Of a stretch of DNA of 64,000 nucleotides, positions 46,944 to 56,519 are shown in pieces. Under the pieces are notes generated by a model that saw nothing but the letters and a program-made list of their open reading frames with translations, made no database searches and was not told where the DNA came from. Source of the DNA: Mycobacterium basiliense (GTDB lineage: Bacteria > Actinomycetota > Actinomycetes > Mycobacteriales > Mycobacteriaceae); the NCBI RefSeq assembly GCF_900292015.1, contig NZ_LR130759.1, positions 5,518,001 to 5,582,000 on the forward strand. The letters run 5' to 3'. The position numbers and the translations under genes are program-made. How positions within the stretch are numbered: the stretch's first letter is position 1; the number at the start of each line of letters is the position of its first letter.

Positions 46944-48548
46944 CTAGGTGGCGATCGACAGCGAAACAGGCTCGAGGCTGATGTACCGGTTCTCCGCGCG
47001 GAACATATCCATCTCGACGAGCCAATTCTCTCCTGCCGCACTGACATTCAGCACGGAACGATCTACCTGCTGGATAGTTACCTCGAACCCCTGGCGATGA
47101 GCTTCGGGCAACGCGGTGCCGGGCGGCGCGATGGTAATCACGGTGGCGGGCCGCGGTGTCGGCGAGATCGCGATATCAACACCGCCGCCGTCGTCGTCGC
47201 GGCCCCTGCTGCCCCGCGCGACATACTCCACCACGCTAACCGTGGTGCGCGGCGCGGGCCGCGCCGCGTTGACCACAGCGACCTCTGGCATGCGTACGCT
47301 CGCCCAGCGCTTGTCATCGCGGGTGTGCACACAGACCCGCTCGCCGGCGCCGGCCGTACGAATCACGATTCGCTTGGCGATCGGGTCATCGGCGGCCACG
47401 AACACGCGCGACGGCTCACCGGCATCGGTGAGCGGGACCATCAGCCGGTCCCCGTTGGGCAACTTGCCCAGCAACACACCGGACGGTCCGATCTCGGTGA
47501 CCAGCTGACTCGGTAACGGGCTGCGACGCAGACCTCGCAGGTGCGGGCGCGGAACGCACATGTTCGCCGCCGCCGCCGCGGCCTGCTCTCCATTGAGCCG
47601 GCGCAAGATCACACTTGGCGGTGTGGGCGCCGACGTCGGTGTGCGCACGGTGATGGTCGCCGTGCAGGTCGCGTCCGGATATACGGTGACGTTCTGGATG
47701 ATGTCATCAGCACGCAGCGTCCACGCCTGGGAGAGCACCCTCGAGGTGATTGCCCCGGCCGGGTAGGCATAGGTGGTCATCCAGCCGGCCTCCCCTCGGA
47801 TGCCCTTCCAGCGCTGGGTGCGACCGGCCACCGCGTCCGAGCCCAGTCTGCGATCCAGCTCGATCAGATCGGTGGCGGTGGCCACCTTGGCCCGCAAACC
47901 CTGGCAACGCAACAAGCTCGCGATGCGCTGGGCCACCGAAACGGCTGCCGTCCCAACGGACGTGCGCCACTGCAACGCTTGCGTGTTGTCGATTACCGGC
48001 AGTCGCATGATCAGCCACGTTTCGCGGCGGCCCGCGTAAGGCGGGGTACCGATCTCGGAGTCGTATACCCGCGGGTAGTCGCCGACATTGCTGTGCCGAG
48101 ATCCGAAGGTGACCGCGCTGATCGAGTCGAGTTGTAGGCCCAACGAGTGGCGCAACATCGGCACCAGTTCCACGATGTCGATAACGTTGTCGGTCTCGAC
48201 GGTGACCGAGCCGGTCACCCGGGTCACCCGGTGCGCTTTGCCGATCAGCTGCAGCGCCACCACTGCGGTTCCGTCTTGCACGCGCACGCCCCCGCCGGAT
48301 CGGTTGTTGGCCACCGTGATCGGAGCGGCCCAATCGACCGGTCGCCGGCCTCGGAGCCACAGCACCGCCCACGACCACGCCGGCTGGCCCCACCACGGGA
48401 CAAACACCAGCGCGGCGCCCACCACCACAGCGATCAGCGCGCCGATGTACCCACCCAGTGTCCAGCTCGCCAACATGAGCAGGAACACCACCCAGACTCC
48501 GAAAACACGACGATTGCTGCCCGGGCTGAACCCGGTCAGCTTCGTCAT
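46944..48548 (-). CDS. eccE2: ESX-2 membrane component EccE2
   Basis: The 534-residue protein has two adjacent N-terminal transmembrane helices ([20 protein letters not shown] and [20 protein letters not shown]) and a hydrophilic EccE domain ([20 protein letters not shown] and following). Its ATG overlaps the mycP2 stop as ATGA. The GlyT-like core SETFGSRHS-type block ([20 protein letters not shown]) is recognisable. It completes the set of membrane parts for the ESX-2 complex, whose function in mycobacteria is poorly known. Confidence 0.92.
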   Translation of the reverse strand: MTKLTGFSPGSNRRVFGVWVVFLLMLASWTLGGYIGALIAVVVGAALVFVPWWGQPAWSWAVLWLRGRRPVDWAAPITVANNRSGGGVRVQDGTAVVALQLIGKAHRVTRVTGSVTVETDNVIDIVELVPMLRHSLGLQLDSISAVTFGSRHSNVGDYPRVYDSEIGTPPYAGRRETWLIMRLPVIDNTQALQWRTSVGTAAVSVAQRIASLLRCQGLRAKVATATDLIELDRRLGSDAVAGRTQRWKGIRGEAGWMTTYAYPAGAITSRVLSQAWTLRADDIIQNVTVYPDATCTATITVRTPTSAPTPPSVILRRLNGEQAAAAAANMCVPRPHLRGLRRSPLPSQLVTEIGPSGVLLGKLPNGDRLMVPLTDAGEPSRVFVAADDPIAKRIVIRTAGAGERVCVHTRDDKRWASVRMPEVAVVNAARPAPRTTVSVVEYVARGSRGRDDDGGGVDIAISPTPRPATVITIAPPGTALPEAHRQGFEVTIQQVDRSVLNVSAAGENWLVEMDMFRAENRYISLEPVSLSIAT

Positions 48549-50203
48549 CGTGCCCTGCGCAGTCTGGCCGCGATCGCCACCACGAGGACACCGGCCACCA
48601 CCGCGCCGACGAATCCGATCGCGATGTTGCGTGCTCGGTGATCTGGTGGCGGGGGCGGCGCGGCCGGCGTGATCACCCGGCTTTGGGCACCCGGGGGCAT
48701 GCGGTCACCCGGCGGGATGTTGAACGTCAGCGCGGCGACCGGATCCACCAGACCGTACCCGACCTTGTTGTCCACCCCGGCGGGCGGATTGTGTGCCGAT
48801 TGCACGATCCGGTTGATTACCTGATGCGCGCTCAGGTCCGGGTATTTGGCCCGCACGAGCGCCGCGACGCCGCTGACGTAGGCCGCCGAGAAGCTGGTAC
48901 CCCAGAACGGCATATTCTTCTCACCCGGGCGGGACGGCGGGTAGGCGTTCACCGGTCCGCCGCCTTGCGGCGATAGGCCCATAATGTGGGTCCCCGGCGC
49001 CGCAACCCCGACCCATGGACCCGACATGCTCTTTTGTAGTGCGGCACCGCTGGCGTCAACGGCGCCCACCGACAGCACGTAATCGGAGAACCAGGACGGC
49101 GATGAAATGGTCTTGACCTGATGCCAGTCCCGGGGATCCGACGGATCCAGCGGGTCGTACATCGGGTTGTTGTCGCAGCCGGCCTCGCCATCGTTGCCCG
49201 CGGCCGCGACAATCACCGCGTCCTTGACGGTGGCGGCGTACCACAGCGCGGCCCCCAGCGCCCGCTGGTCGGCTGGCGCTGCCGCAGGCAGGCACGAGGT
49301 CACCGATATGTTGATCACCTTGGCCCCCATATTCGCCGCGCGTACTACCGCCCGCGCCACGGAATTTAGCGTGCCCGCTTTGACCCTTTCGTCCGAGTTA
49401 GGGTCCGTCGGCGGGGGGTTGACCGGTTCGAACGCTCGTGAGGTCTGCCGGATCGAGATGATGATCGCGTGCGGTGCGACACCCACAACTCCATCGGGAG
49501 CTCCCGGTGGTGGCGGCGGCACCGCCGGTTCGTCCTCGGTCTGCGGATCGGGCGGCCCATTGGACGGCGCCATTGCGCCCTCCTCGGGCGGAGGAGGCGG
49601 GGGCGGAACCGTTTGTGTGATCGTGACCGGCGTCGGCGGCGGCGGTGGCAGCACCGGAGGCGGGACCTCCACCGGCGGTGGCGGCGCACCAAGGGAGGGT
49701 GGCGGACCGGCCGGTGGGGGGAATGCCGGCGTCGCCGGCATCGCCCGTGGCATCGGCAAGATCCCCTGCGGCGCAGCCGCGATGATCGAGCTGACGACAG
49801 TGCCGTGGGCGTCGCAATCCGACAGACCGTCCTCACCCATGATGTAGTCACCACCGGGCACCACCGGCAGTCGTGGATTCGGGGAAACCCCGGTATCGAT
49901 AACCGCAACGGGCACACCGTTTCCGGTGCTGTACTGCCAGGCCCTACTGATGTTGAGCAGGCTAAAACCGCGAGCCAACTGTGCCACGTCCGGGTTTCTC
50001 ACCGTGATTGGCGTGGAGCAGCTGTTGGCGCGACGCATCGGCTGCTCTGGGCGTGGCGGCCCGTCGGGTGGCACCAGCGCCGGGTCCACCGATGGTGGTG
50101 AGATTGCTTGTGCACCCGGGACATTCACCGACAGGGCGACCAAGGCGACGGCGGCGGTCAGCGCCGCGACACGCGCGCACACCTGTCTTAGTGGCGAAGC
50201 CAC
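48545..50203 (-). CDS. mycP2: ESX-2 mycosin protease MycP2
   Basis: The 552-residue subtilisin-like protease starts at GTG 50203 ([20 protein letters not shown]), which overlaps the eccD2 3' end by 16 nt and provides the signal peptide ending AQA. The catalytic triad is D103 (AVIDTGV), H133 (CDAHGT) and S437 ([11 protein letters not shown]). A roughly 90-residue proline-rich insertion (about 144-237) directly follows the catalytic His strand and is absent from MycP1 in this window. The C-terminal transmembrane helix is [20 protein letters not shown]. It is expected to cap the ESX-2 complex. Confidence 0.94.
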   Translation of the reverse strand: MASPLRQVCARVAALTAAVALVALSVNVPGAQAISPPSVDPALVPPDGPPRPEQPMRRANSCSTPITVRNPDVAQLARGFSLLNISRAWQYSTGNGVPVAVIDTGVSPNPRLPVVPGGDYIMGEDGLSDCDAHGTVVSSIIAAAPQGILPMPRAMPATPAFPPPAGPPPSLGAPPPPVEVPPPVLPPPPPTPVTITQTVPPPPPPPEEGAMAPSNGPPDPQTEDEPAVPPPPPGAPDGVVGVAPHAIIISIRQTSRAFEPVNPPPTDPNSDERVKAGTLNSVARAVVRAANMGAKVINISVTSCLPAAAPADQRALGAALWYAATVKDAVIVAAAGNDGEAGCDNNPMYDPLDPSDPRDWHQVKTISSPSWFSDYVLSVGAVDASGAALQKSMSGPWVGVAAPGTHIMGLSPQGGGPVNAYPPSRPGEKNMPFWGTSFSAAYVSGVAALVRAKYPDLSAHQVINRIVQSAHNPPAGVDNKVGYGLVDPVAALTFNIPPGDRMPPGAQSRVITPAAPPPPPDHRARNIAIGFVGAVVAGVLVVAIAARLRRAR

Positions 50204-51717
50204 GAGAAGAGTCCTCCCAAGGCCGCAGCCGCCGGTAGCAACACGATCATCGCCAGCACTTCGATCCACTCCACGGTCAGCCTGATCAACGGCCTGAACC
50301 GAGTCGCCGGGACCAGTAGCGCCGCGGCCAAGCCCAGCGCGGCAAACGCCGCCGCCGCTGTTGCGGGCCACAGCAGCCCGCCCGGAACACCCTTCGGAGC
50401 CGCCAGCGCGTACTTGAGAATGCCGGCGCACACCGCCGCTGCCGCCCCACACACCAGCGCAACGGCCTGATACTTGGCGGCAAACCCACGGCCTTGGGTG
50501 ACGAAGAGGCCCACCACCAGGCCGGCGACCAACAACGCCAACCAGGCCCATGCCCGCCCTGGCGCAAGTACTCCCCAAACTGCGGCGGGCAGGATGGCCG
50601 ACACCCCGACACAGATACCCGCCTGCACCGCATTGACCAGTCGCGCCGAAGCGGCGATCGCGGCGCCGCGCGCGGTGATGTCAGTCAGTTCGTTGTCCTC
50701 GTCCTCACTGCTGTCCTCACTGACCGGCGACACGGTGTCAACGGGCATCCCCTCCCGACGGGCAAACAAGTCACGCCCGGTGATGGAGCCGAAGTGCGGG
50801 GGTCGTACCCGCGCCACCCATAGCGCGATAGTCGGCGTCATCCTGACCAGGACGAGCAGCCCAACGAGCACACAAAGCGCCAACACCTGCAGCGAAACGG
50901 GCCGAAACATCCGGATGGCGGCCACACCGGCAAGAACCCCGCACACCGTCACCACCACCGTGACCACCGCGGTCTGCCAACGGTTCTTGGTCAGCACTCC
51001 GATGGCAATGGCGCCCTGAATCGCCACGACGACGCCGATGAGTCCGTGGGCCGCGCTGAGGGCGCCGGGCGGTGCGCAGGCACCGCCCACGGCCAGCAAC
51101 ACCACCGCCAACCACCCGAACCCACTGAAGAGGTCTCGCCGCTCCCGCCACCCCCACCGGACCACCACCGCCCCGAGCAGCAGCAGCATCCCGATCCCGC
51201 CGGCCACGGCGCCCGGAATTGGGTTGTCGACGAACGTGCGGGTCCGCAAGGTCAGGGCCACCACCACCCCGACCGCCATGGCGATGATGGCAATCGCAGT
51301 GTGCGCGGCGGTCAACGGCGTTACCGGCGCAAACATCCGGTCACCACCGTTGCGGCCCAGCCATCTACCCATCGCCGCCAATCCCGACGACAGCGACTCG
51401 TATTGCGGCTCGAATGACTCGCCATCCACCCGGGGCACCAATACCAAAGTGTCGCCGTCCTGAACACCTAGCTCATCGAAACTTTTATTGATATCCAGTC
51501 GAACGCCATTGATCCTGTGCAGTTCATAGCTGCCCGCCGGCAACGCAACCCCGTCGAACCCTTTGCGTTTCAGGTCGGCGTCGAACAGCTCCACCATTCC
51601 TTCAAAGAATCCCTCCACCGGAATTCCGGCGGGAAAAACCTGAGAACACAGGTGCTTGTCGTAGGAGATATTGACCGCACAGCGCGCGGGGAAAGCAACC
51701 TTGTGCGGCGATGTCAC
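50188..51717 (-). CDS. eccD2: ESX-2 membrane component EccD2
   Basis: The 509-residue protein has an N-terminal ubiquitin-like domain ([20 protein letters not shown] and following) and about 11 transmembrane helices. The start is GTG 51717, overlapping the stop of the MinD-like gene as GTGA. It forms the inner-membrane scaffold of the ESX-2 complex. Length equals that of M. tuberculosis EccD2. The C-terminus ends [12 protein letters not shown]. Confidence 0.94.
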   Translation of the reverse strand: MTSPHKVAFPARCAVNISYDKHLCSQVFPAGIPVEGFFEGMVELFDADLKRKGFDGVALPAGSYELHRINGVRLDINKSFDELGVQDGDTLVLVPRVDGESFEPQYESLSSGLAAMGRWLGRNGGDRMFAPVTPLTAAHTAIAIIAMAVGVVVALTLRTRTFVDNPIPGAVAGGIGMLLLLGAVVVRWGWRERRDLFSGFGWLAVVLLAVGGACAPPGALSAAHGLIGVVVAIQGAIAIGVLTKNRWQTAVVTVVVTVCGVLAGVAAIRMFRPVSLQVLALCVLVGLLVLVRMTPTIALWVARVRPPHFGSITGRDLFARREGMPVDTVSPVSEDSSEDEDNELTDITARGAAIAASARLVNAVQAGICVGVSAILPAAVWGVLAPGRAWAWLALLVAGLVVGLFVTQGRGFAAKYQAVALVCGAAAAVCAGILKYALAAPKGVPGGLLWPATAAAAFAALGLAAALLVPATRFRPLIRLTVEWIEVLAMIVLLPAAAALGGLFSWLRH

Positions 51718-52739
51718 GGCGCCATCCGCTCGGCGTCAGGAATGTACTTGTCAGCCAGACCCGCCGTGATTTCAAAAAGGCGCAGCCGTGACTTCTTTTT
51801 CAATTCGTGCACCGTGTCGATGATGCCGCCCTTGGCCAAGTGTGGGTCGAAAGGCATCACTTCCACGATGGCCCCCACCTTGGTAAACCGTTCGGTCAGG
51901 TAGGCCAGCGCATCCCTATCGGTGATTGCGTCGGTGTGGTTGATGATCACGGTGCTACGCGCGACCAGCTCGTGATAGCCCTGCGACCTCAGGTAGTCCA
52001 CCGCCCTTAGCACCGGCCGCGACCGATCCGCGGTGATTCCCGAGACGAACACCAGGGTGTCGGTGCTCTGCAGCACCGGTTTCATCACGTCATGCTCGAG
52101 GTCTGCTGAGGTGTCTACGACGATGACGGTGTGGGTTCGCCGCAGGCGGGACAGCGCCCCGGAGAACATCGCCGGCACCAAAGGCCTGGGCTGGTCGGAG
52201 GTGCGATTTCCGGCCAGCACATCGAGCCCTACCGCGTTCTGCCCCAGATGTTCTCGGATATCTGCGTAACCTTGGACGTCGGTGTCATTGATGATTGCGG
52301 CGTAATCCCCCGGCGGAGACTCGTCGATGCGGTCAGCCAACGTGCCGAACCCTGGAACGGCATCGATCGCAATCACGTTCTCCGGCCGACACTCGCGAAG
52401 GACGCCTCCGATGCAGGTGACCATCGTCGTGACCCCCACCCCGCCCTTACCGGACACGATTGTGATGACATATTGCCGCCGAATATGGCGACGAATGCGC
52501 TTCTGTAAGTCGCGATAATGCCTTTCCGCGGGCGACTCACCCGGATTTATCTTTCGCAGTGAAGCGGCGTAGATAAATTTGCGCCATCCTGAGCCGGGAG
52601 GAATTTTTCGAGGCGCCGCAAGATCGGTAATACGCATTGTGTCCGATACCGAATCGCGGAAGTTGCGCCCAGCTGACGGATCCCCCCGTCCGAGCGCTCC
52701 TTCGTCCGACATATTCGGGTCATTCCAAGGGCTCGTCAC
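51714..52739 (-). CDS. ESX-2 MinD-like protein with altered P-loop (Rv3888c-like)
   Basis: The 341-residue SIMIBI-family protein lacks a proline-rich N-terminal region. The deviant Walker A reads GKGGVGVT at 97-104: the signature lysine K98 is present, but the P-loop lysine position is valine (V103, codon GTC). The switch [13 protein letters not shown] and [15 protein letters not shown] follow, and the C-terminus [20 protein letters not shown] is shared with EspI and the Rv3860-like protein. This would impair nucleotide hydrolysis if the alignment is right. It overlaps eccD2 and starts 92 bp after espG2. The function is unknown; by analogy with EspI it is a regulator of ESX-2. Confidence 0.9.
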   Translation of the reverse strand: MTSPWNDPNMSDEGALGRGDPSAGRNFRDSVSDTMRITDLAAPRKIPPGSGWRKFIYAASLRKINPGESPAERHYRDLQKRIRRHIRRQYVITIVSGKGGVGVTTMVTCIGGVLRECRPENVIAIDAVPGFGTLADRIDESPPGDYAAIINDTDVQGYADIREHLGQNAVGLDVLAGNRTSDQPRPLVPAMFSGALSRLRRTHTVIVVDTSADLEHDVMKPVLQSTDTLVFVSGITADRSRPVLRAVDYLRSQGYHELVARSTVIINHTDAITDRDALAYLTERFTKVGAIVEVMPFDPHLAKGGIIDTVHELKKKSRLRLFEITAGLADKYIPDAERMAP

Positions 52740-52831
52740 GACCGCGATGCTAACATAATTAGTGATTCCTCGTTTATCTGCCGACTAACGCTGCAAGTGC
52801 GTTAGATGTTGCTATTCCATGGCGATGCTAT

Positions 52832-53662
52832 TCAGACCACACGCCGATAGGAGTACCACTCCTCGCCCGCCGGCAGGCGGCGGATAAGACGCTGCACCGC
52901 CCCGGCAATATCGGTACGGGAACCCGGGGAGAGGACTTGGTAGCGGCGGCGGCCCGACAGGACGCTTTCTACACAAATGCGGCCAGCGGTGGTATCGACG
53001 ATGGCCACGGCGGAATCGCCGACAACGATGCGCGCCATATTCTCCGCTCCGATCCCGGCCTGCAGCGCAACAATGGCCGCGTGTGCCGATCGTGCCGGGT
53101 CGGCGGCCATCATCACCATCTGCAACTGGTCGACGTCCAGCCGCTGGCTGAGCAAGAACGACCGCAGGCTGGCTCCGTCCCGAACGGACTGCTGCAATTC
53201 CTCGGCATCCAGGGTCACCGGCCGCAGCGGCGCAGCTTCGGCGACGCCACACAGCCGCTCGACCTGCCCGACAACCAGCTCGCTGGCCGCGAACTCGTCG
53301 CGAGCTGTCCCGGCCGGGTACAGCCGCACCAAGTTGCCATGGCGTTCCAGCACCACCCACCACGTGGCGAAGCGGCAGATCGCCGCTCGCGTGGGCTCAT
53401 GTCCGGGCACGTTGATGGTTAGCAGCAACCCCAGGTCACGGCGAACAAGCACGGTAAGCCATTCGCGAATCATCGGATCGGCGCTGCCGGACTCGTCTAG
53501 CGCGCCGGCCGCCCGGAGGTCGGCCGCCACCGGGTGAGCCAAGGCACGTTCGGCGGTATCCAGCCGCGGCAACAGCGGCCGCAGCCCCAACTCGGGGCAG
53601 GTCTGTTCCACTCCGGTCACCGCCTGCAGCACCCACAGGCCATCCACCGTCGTTGTCAGCAT
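52832..53662 (-). CDS. espG2: ESX-2 substrate chaperone EspG2
   Basis: The 276-residue EspG-family protein begins MLTTTVDGLWVLQAVTGVEQ. It has the family central sheet (FATWWVVLERHGNLVRLYPA) and C-terminal IRRLPAGEEWYSYRRVV. Its expected client is the PE36/PPE69 pair of the same operon. Length equals that of the M. tuberculosis protein. It follows esxC after 112 bp. Confidence 0.92.
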   Translation of the reverse strand: MLTTTVDGLWVLQAVTGVEQTCPELGLRPLLPRLDTAERALAHPVAADLRAAGALDESGSADPMIREWLTVLVRRDLGLLLTINVPGHEPTRAAICRFATWWVVLERHGNLVRLYPAGTARDEFAASELVVGQVERLCGVAEAAPLRPVTLDAEELQQSVRDGASLRSFLLSQRLDVDQLQMVMMAADPARSAHAAIVALQAGIGAENMARIVVGDSAVAIVDTTAGRICVESVLSGRRRYQVLSPGSRTDIAGAVQRLIRRLPAGEEWYSYRRVV

Positions 53663-53774
53663 GCCGATTTCACCTCAACGTGCTCGCCAGATGCAGAAGG
53701 TGGGGCCGACGCGCACCGCGGCGCGGTTGCCCCACCTTCGCTCGGGTCCCAAGTCCCTCGGGCGTGCCCCCGAG

Positions 53775-54062
53775 TTAGAACAAATTCGCCATCGACTGGT
53801 CGGTTTGGATCGCGTTGCCCAGCACTCGGTTGGTCGTCGCACCGTGCTGACTGACCGTCTCGATGAGGCCCTGCAGCCCCGATAGCATCTGCGCCTGCGC
53901 TTCGAAGAAACCTGCCGCCCCGTGACCGGCAAAGAACTCTTGCAACGCATGCGTTTTGGACGCGGTGTCGTCGTGGATCATGTGGAGCTGACCGGCACGC
54001 GCACCGACATCGGTGGCAAAGTCGGACACCGCACTCGGGTTATAGGTGATGTTGTCTGCCAT
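53775..54062 (-). CDS. esxC: ESAT-6-like protein EsxC
   Basis: The 95-residue WXG100-size protein begins MADNITYNPSAVSDFATDVG. Helix 1 and helix 2 flank FFAGHGAAGFF (43-53), where the usual WxG turn would be; there is no Trp. The C-terminus (IQTDQSMANLF) has no YxxxD/E signal. It pairs with EsxD, whose gene lies 47 bp upstream, to form the ESX-2 Esx dimer. Confidence 0.93.
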   Translation of the reverse strand: MADNITYNPSAVSDFATDVGARAGQLHMIHDDTASKTHALQEFFAGHGAAGFFEAQAQMLSGLQGLIETVSQHGATTNRVLGNAIQTDQSMANLF

Positions 54063-54109
54063 GGTGAACTTCCTTTCCGAAGCTGAATCTGGGGTGAGGT
54101 AGCCGTGCG

Positions 54110-54436
54110 TCAGGCCCCGTGGCCAGCGCCGAAGAGGGCCTGGAACGCGGTCTGGGAATCGGCTTCGTGTGCTTCCATGAGGGCTGCCGCCTGTACCAGG
54201 CCCTCGGCGAGGCGCGTGCCTCCCATCAACACTTTGTTCAAGTCACTGGTGATCTCGGTGGCCGTCGCGTGGGAGGCAACCACACCGGCGCCAGACCAGG
54301 TCGCGGGATTCATCACGTTTTCCTGGTTAGCCAGGTAGCCCTTGGCGATGCCCAGGGCGTGTTCCATGTTCGCCTGGATATCACGCGCGGTGCTGCGCAG
54401 CATCTGCGGTGTTACTTGGATTGTGCTGTCGGCCAC
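54110..54436 (-). CDS. esxD: ESAT-6-like protein EsxD
   Basis: The 108-residue WXG100 protein has the W47-S-G49 turn (NPATWSGAG). Helix 2 continues to HEADSQTAFQALFGAGHGA, without a YxxxD/E motif at the C-terminus. It pairs with EsxC. A GGAGAAACTCCCGTGG leader provides the ribosome site. It is in the operon after PPE69 (112 bp). Confidence 0.93.
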   Translation of the reverse strand: MADSTIQVTPQMLRSTARDIQANMEHALGIAKGYLANQENVMNPATWSGAGVVASHATATEITSDLNKVLMGGTRLAEGLVQAAALMEAHEADSQTAFQALFGAGHGA

Positions 54437-54548
54437 GGGAGTTTCTCCTTACTGCGGTTAGCCGTTGTTGCCCGGGAGTGTTCGGGGCATGAAGCGAAGT
54501 GTATGGCTGCCTTTCCTACCTGTCGATTCACCTTTGCTATGGCCGGTA

Positions 54549-55757
54549 TTACAGCCGGTCATCGATCACCCGCACGGTAGCGGACGGCTCGGTCTTTCCG
54601 TGGGATCCGCGCTGCGCCGCCGCCGCCGCGGGAGCCACCGGCATCCCGCCGACAGGTGCGCCGCTGACCGTTGTTGTCGGCCCCCGCATGGCCTCGGCGC
54701 CCAATGCCCCGCTGGGCCGCAACCCCACCGGTCGGCCGCTGGTGCCGGATTCAAAAGCGCTCACCGGGCGAGTAAAACTGGTCGCGGGCACGGCCGCGCC
54801 GCCGAGCGAAGCGCCCCCGCTGCCGGCCCCGATCGACGCCTCGCTGGCTGCGGCGGAAATACCACCGGCAGCCGATGCCGCCGAGGCCCCCGGCGCCGCA
54901 CCTCCCATACCCAGCGCGCCAGGGTTGGCGAACATGCCCATCATCGATTGCAGTGGCTGCATCGCGCTCATCGGCGCCTGCATCAGTCCCGCCGGAGCTT
55001 GCAGCGCCTGCGGGATGGCTCCCATCATCGACTGCACGGGCTGCATCAAGGTGCTGGCCTGGCTGCCGAAGTCTTGGCCCATCGATGCCGACTGATTGGC
55101 TCCCTGGGTACTCGTCGAGACACCCTGGTAGGCAGCACGCATAGCATCACCGGCGGCGGTCTCCGCGGTCGCCTGGCCAATCGCCGATGCTGCCTCCGCC
55201 CCAGCTGCCGGCGATGCTCCCATGGTCGCTATTGGCGGCGGAATCGCCAGGCTTTCCGCCAGCGCAGCAAGGGTGGCCCCGTAGGTCGCGCCCACCGCGG
55301 AGTTGTTCGGCCACATCACTCCGAAGTACTCCACGTCAAGGGAGACGATTCGCGGGGTCAACGTCCAAAGCACGCTGGGGTTGATTGCGTTGTCGACGCC
55401 CCACTCGTCACGGTTCTCGATGCATTCGGGAGCCGGACGCATGGCGCTATTGGCGGTCTCAAAAGCCCCGATCGCCGTCGACACCACGGCGGGTTTGACG
55501 TCGACCCAACCGGCCAAGCCGTGCAACGTCGCGTTGAGCATGGTCACATTCATCGCCGACGCGGCCGACCCCGCGCCAAGCCAGCTCGCCGCCGTCGCGA
55601 CGGTGTTGATTGCCGACGCGATACCCGAGGCATGATGGGTGGCACCCAGCATTGTCCAGGCTGTCTGGTTGGCCAACATGGTGGCCACCCCGGTACCCGC
55701 CTTGAGCAGCAGGTCGTTGGCTTCGGGCGTACGCGCAGCCCACCCTGGATCAGGCAT
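54549..55757 (-). CDS. PPE69: PPE-family protein PPE69
   Basis: The 402-residue PPE-like protein begins MPDPGWAARTPEANDLLLKA, without a literal PPE tripeptide, as in its tuberculosis counterpart. The helical PPE core (GVATMLANQTAWTMLGATHH and YFGVMWPNNSAVG) is followed by a Gly/Ala/Met-rich tail with repeated MQAPMSAMQPLQSMMG-type segments (about 260-300) and a C-terminal RGSHGKTEPSATVRVIDDRL. It lies 13 bp after PE36, its presumed partner, and would be guided by EspG2. Confidence 0.9.
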   Translation of the reverse strand: MPDPGWAARTPEANDLLLKAGTGVATMLANQTAWTMLGATHHASGIASAINTVATAASWLGAGSAASAMNVTMLNATLHGLAGWVDVKPAVVSTAIGAFETANSAMRPAPECIENRDEWGVDNAINPSVLWTLTPRIVSLDVEYFGVMWPNNSAVGATYGATLAALAESLAIPPPIATMGASPAAGAEAASAIGQATAETAAGDAMRAAYQGVSTSTQGANQSASMGQDFGSQASTLMQPVQSMMGAIPQALQAPAGLMQAPMSAMQPLQSMMGMFANPGALGMGGAAPGASAASAAGGISAAASEASIGAGSGGASLGGAAVPATSFTRPVSAFESGTSGRPVGLRPSGALGAEAMRGPTTTVSGAPVGGMPVAPAAAAAQRGSHGKTEPSATVRVIDDRL

Positions 55758-55770
55758 ACGTGAGCCTTCG

Positions 55771-56067
55771 CTAGGTCCCCACGGCTGCCGCGCGGGCCAC
55801 CTCAGTGGTCACGTACACGCCAGACGCCAGACCTTGCGCCCCGGCGAACAGTCCGCGTTGCGCGGCGTGCTCCGCCACTACCCCCAGGTAGCTACCGCCG
55901 CAGGCATTCAGCGCCGCGCAGAACATCGCGGAGTCGGCGTCATCACCCATCGGCGTCGTCCCGAGCAGGGCCGGCGCTGCGGCCGATGCCGCGGCCTCAG
56001 TGTCCGCACTGATCGCCGACTCGGCGGCTGCGGACGCCAAAACCCCTTCTGGCTGCACAGACCACAT
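55771..56067 (-). CDS. PE36: PE-family protein PE36
   Basis: The 98-residue PE domain has the PE motif at 6-7 (MWSVQPEGVL) and a C-terminal YVTTE (85-89), a YxxxE type VII export signal. GGAGGGG lies directly before AAA-ATG, fixing the start at 56067; the longer open frame is not needed. From memory, the M. tuberculosis version is annotated as only 77 residues and ends near RGLFAG, before the YxxxE motif, so this copy may be the intact form. It is first in the PE36-PPE69-esxD-esxC block. Confidence 0.88.
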   Translation of the reverse strand: MWSVQPEGVLASAAAESAISADTEAAASAAAPALLGTTPMGDDADSAMFCAALNACGGSYLGVVAEHAAQRGLFAGAQGLASGVYVTTEVARAAAVGT

Positions 56068-56519
56068 TTTCCCCTCCGACTGCTGTCGCAATAAGACGTA
56101 CTTGAGGCAACAGTGTAGTGCGAGCGATGCAATCATGTATTCACAATGGCGAACCCGTACGGTCCGCATCCTCAAATTCCGCAAAGAAACGTCGGCAATT
56201 CGAGCCCAAGTTGAATTTGCGGCGACGTAAGCCCAGCAAGGAGATCCGCCGAGGCGCCCGCGCCGCATCTAATCGACAAAAATATTTTACGAATGTTTAA
56301 TAGCATGCGGTCTGCCTACCGATCTTGATGCTAAATACCGCGCGCTGGGAAATTGCTCCATTCGGGGCACCTACATGCAAGGGCTGGTGCACCGCCGCGA
56401 AAACAATCACACCAGTTATTGCCGAACTATTCGGCCGCGCAATGTTTAGTCACCCGTCGAACGCTTGGCCCATACCGATCCCCGCCGAACCCCCGATCGC
56501 CGAACTCGGGTCCGCGCAA
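56068..56519. other. eccC2-PE36 intergenic region with possible internal promoter
   Basis: These 452 bp of lower GC than their surroundings lie between eccC2 and PE36 on the minus strand. No gene is supported. TACACT on the minus strand (56117-56112) is a possible -10 box 45 nt before the PE36 ATG; no good -35 is visible. The spacing suggests that PE36 to eccA2 can be transcribed separately from eccB2-eccC2. Confidence 0.4.

Noticed and set aside
47549..47562. GAACGCACATGTTC as a second SOS box
   Set aside because: The half-sites are six bases apart rather than four, and it lies inside eccE2, not at a promoter.
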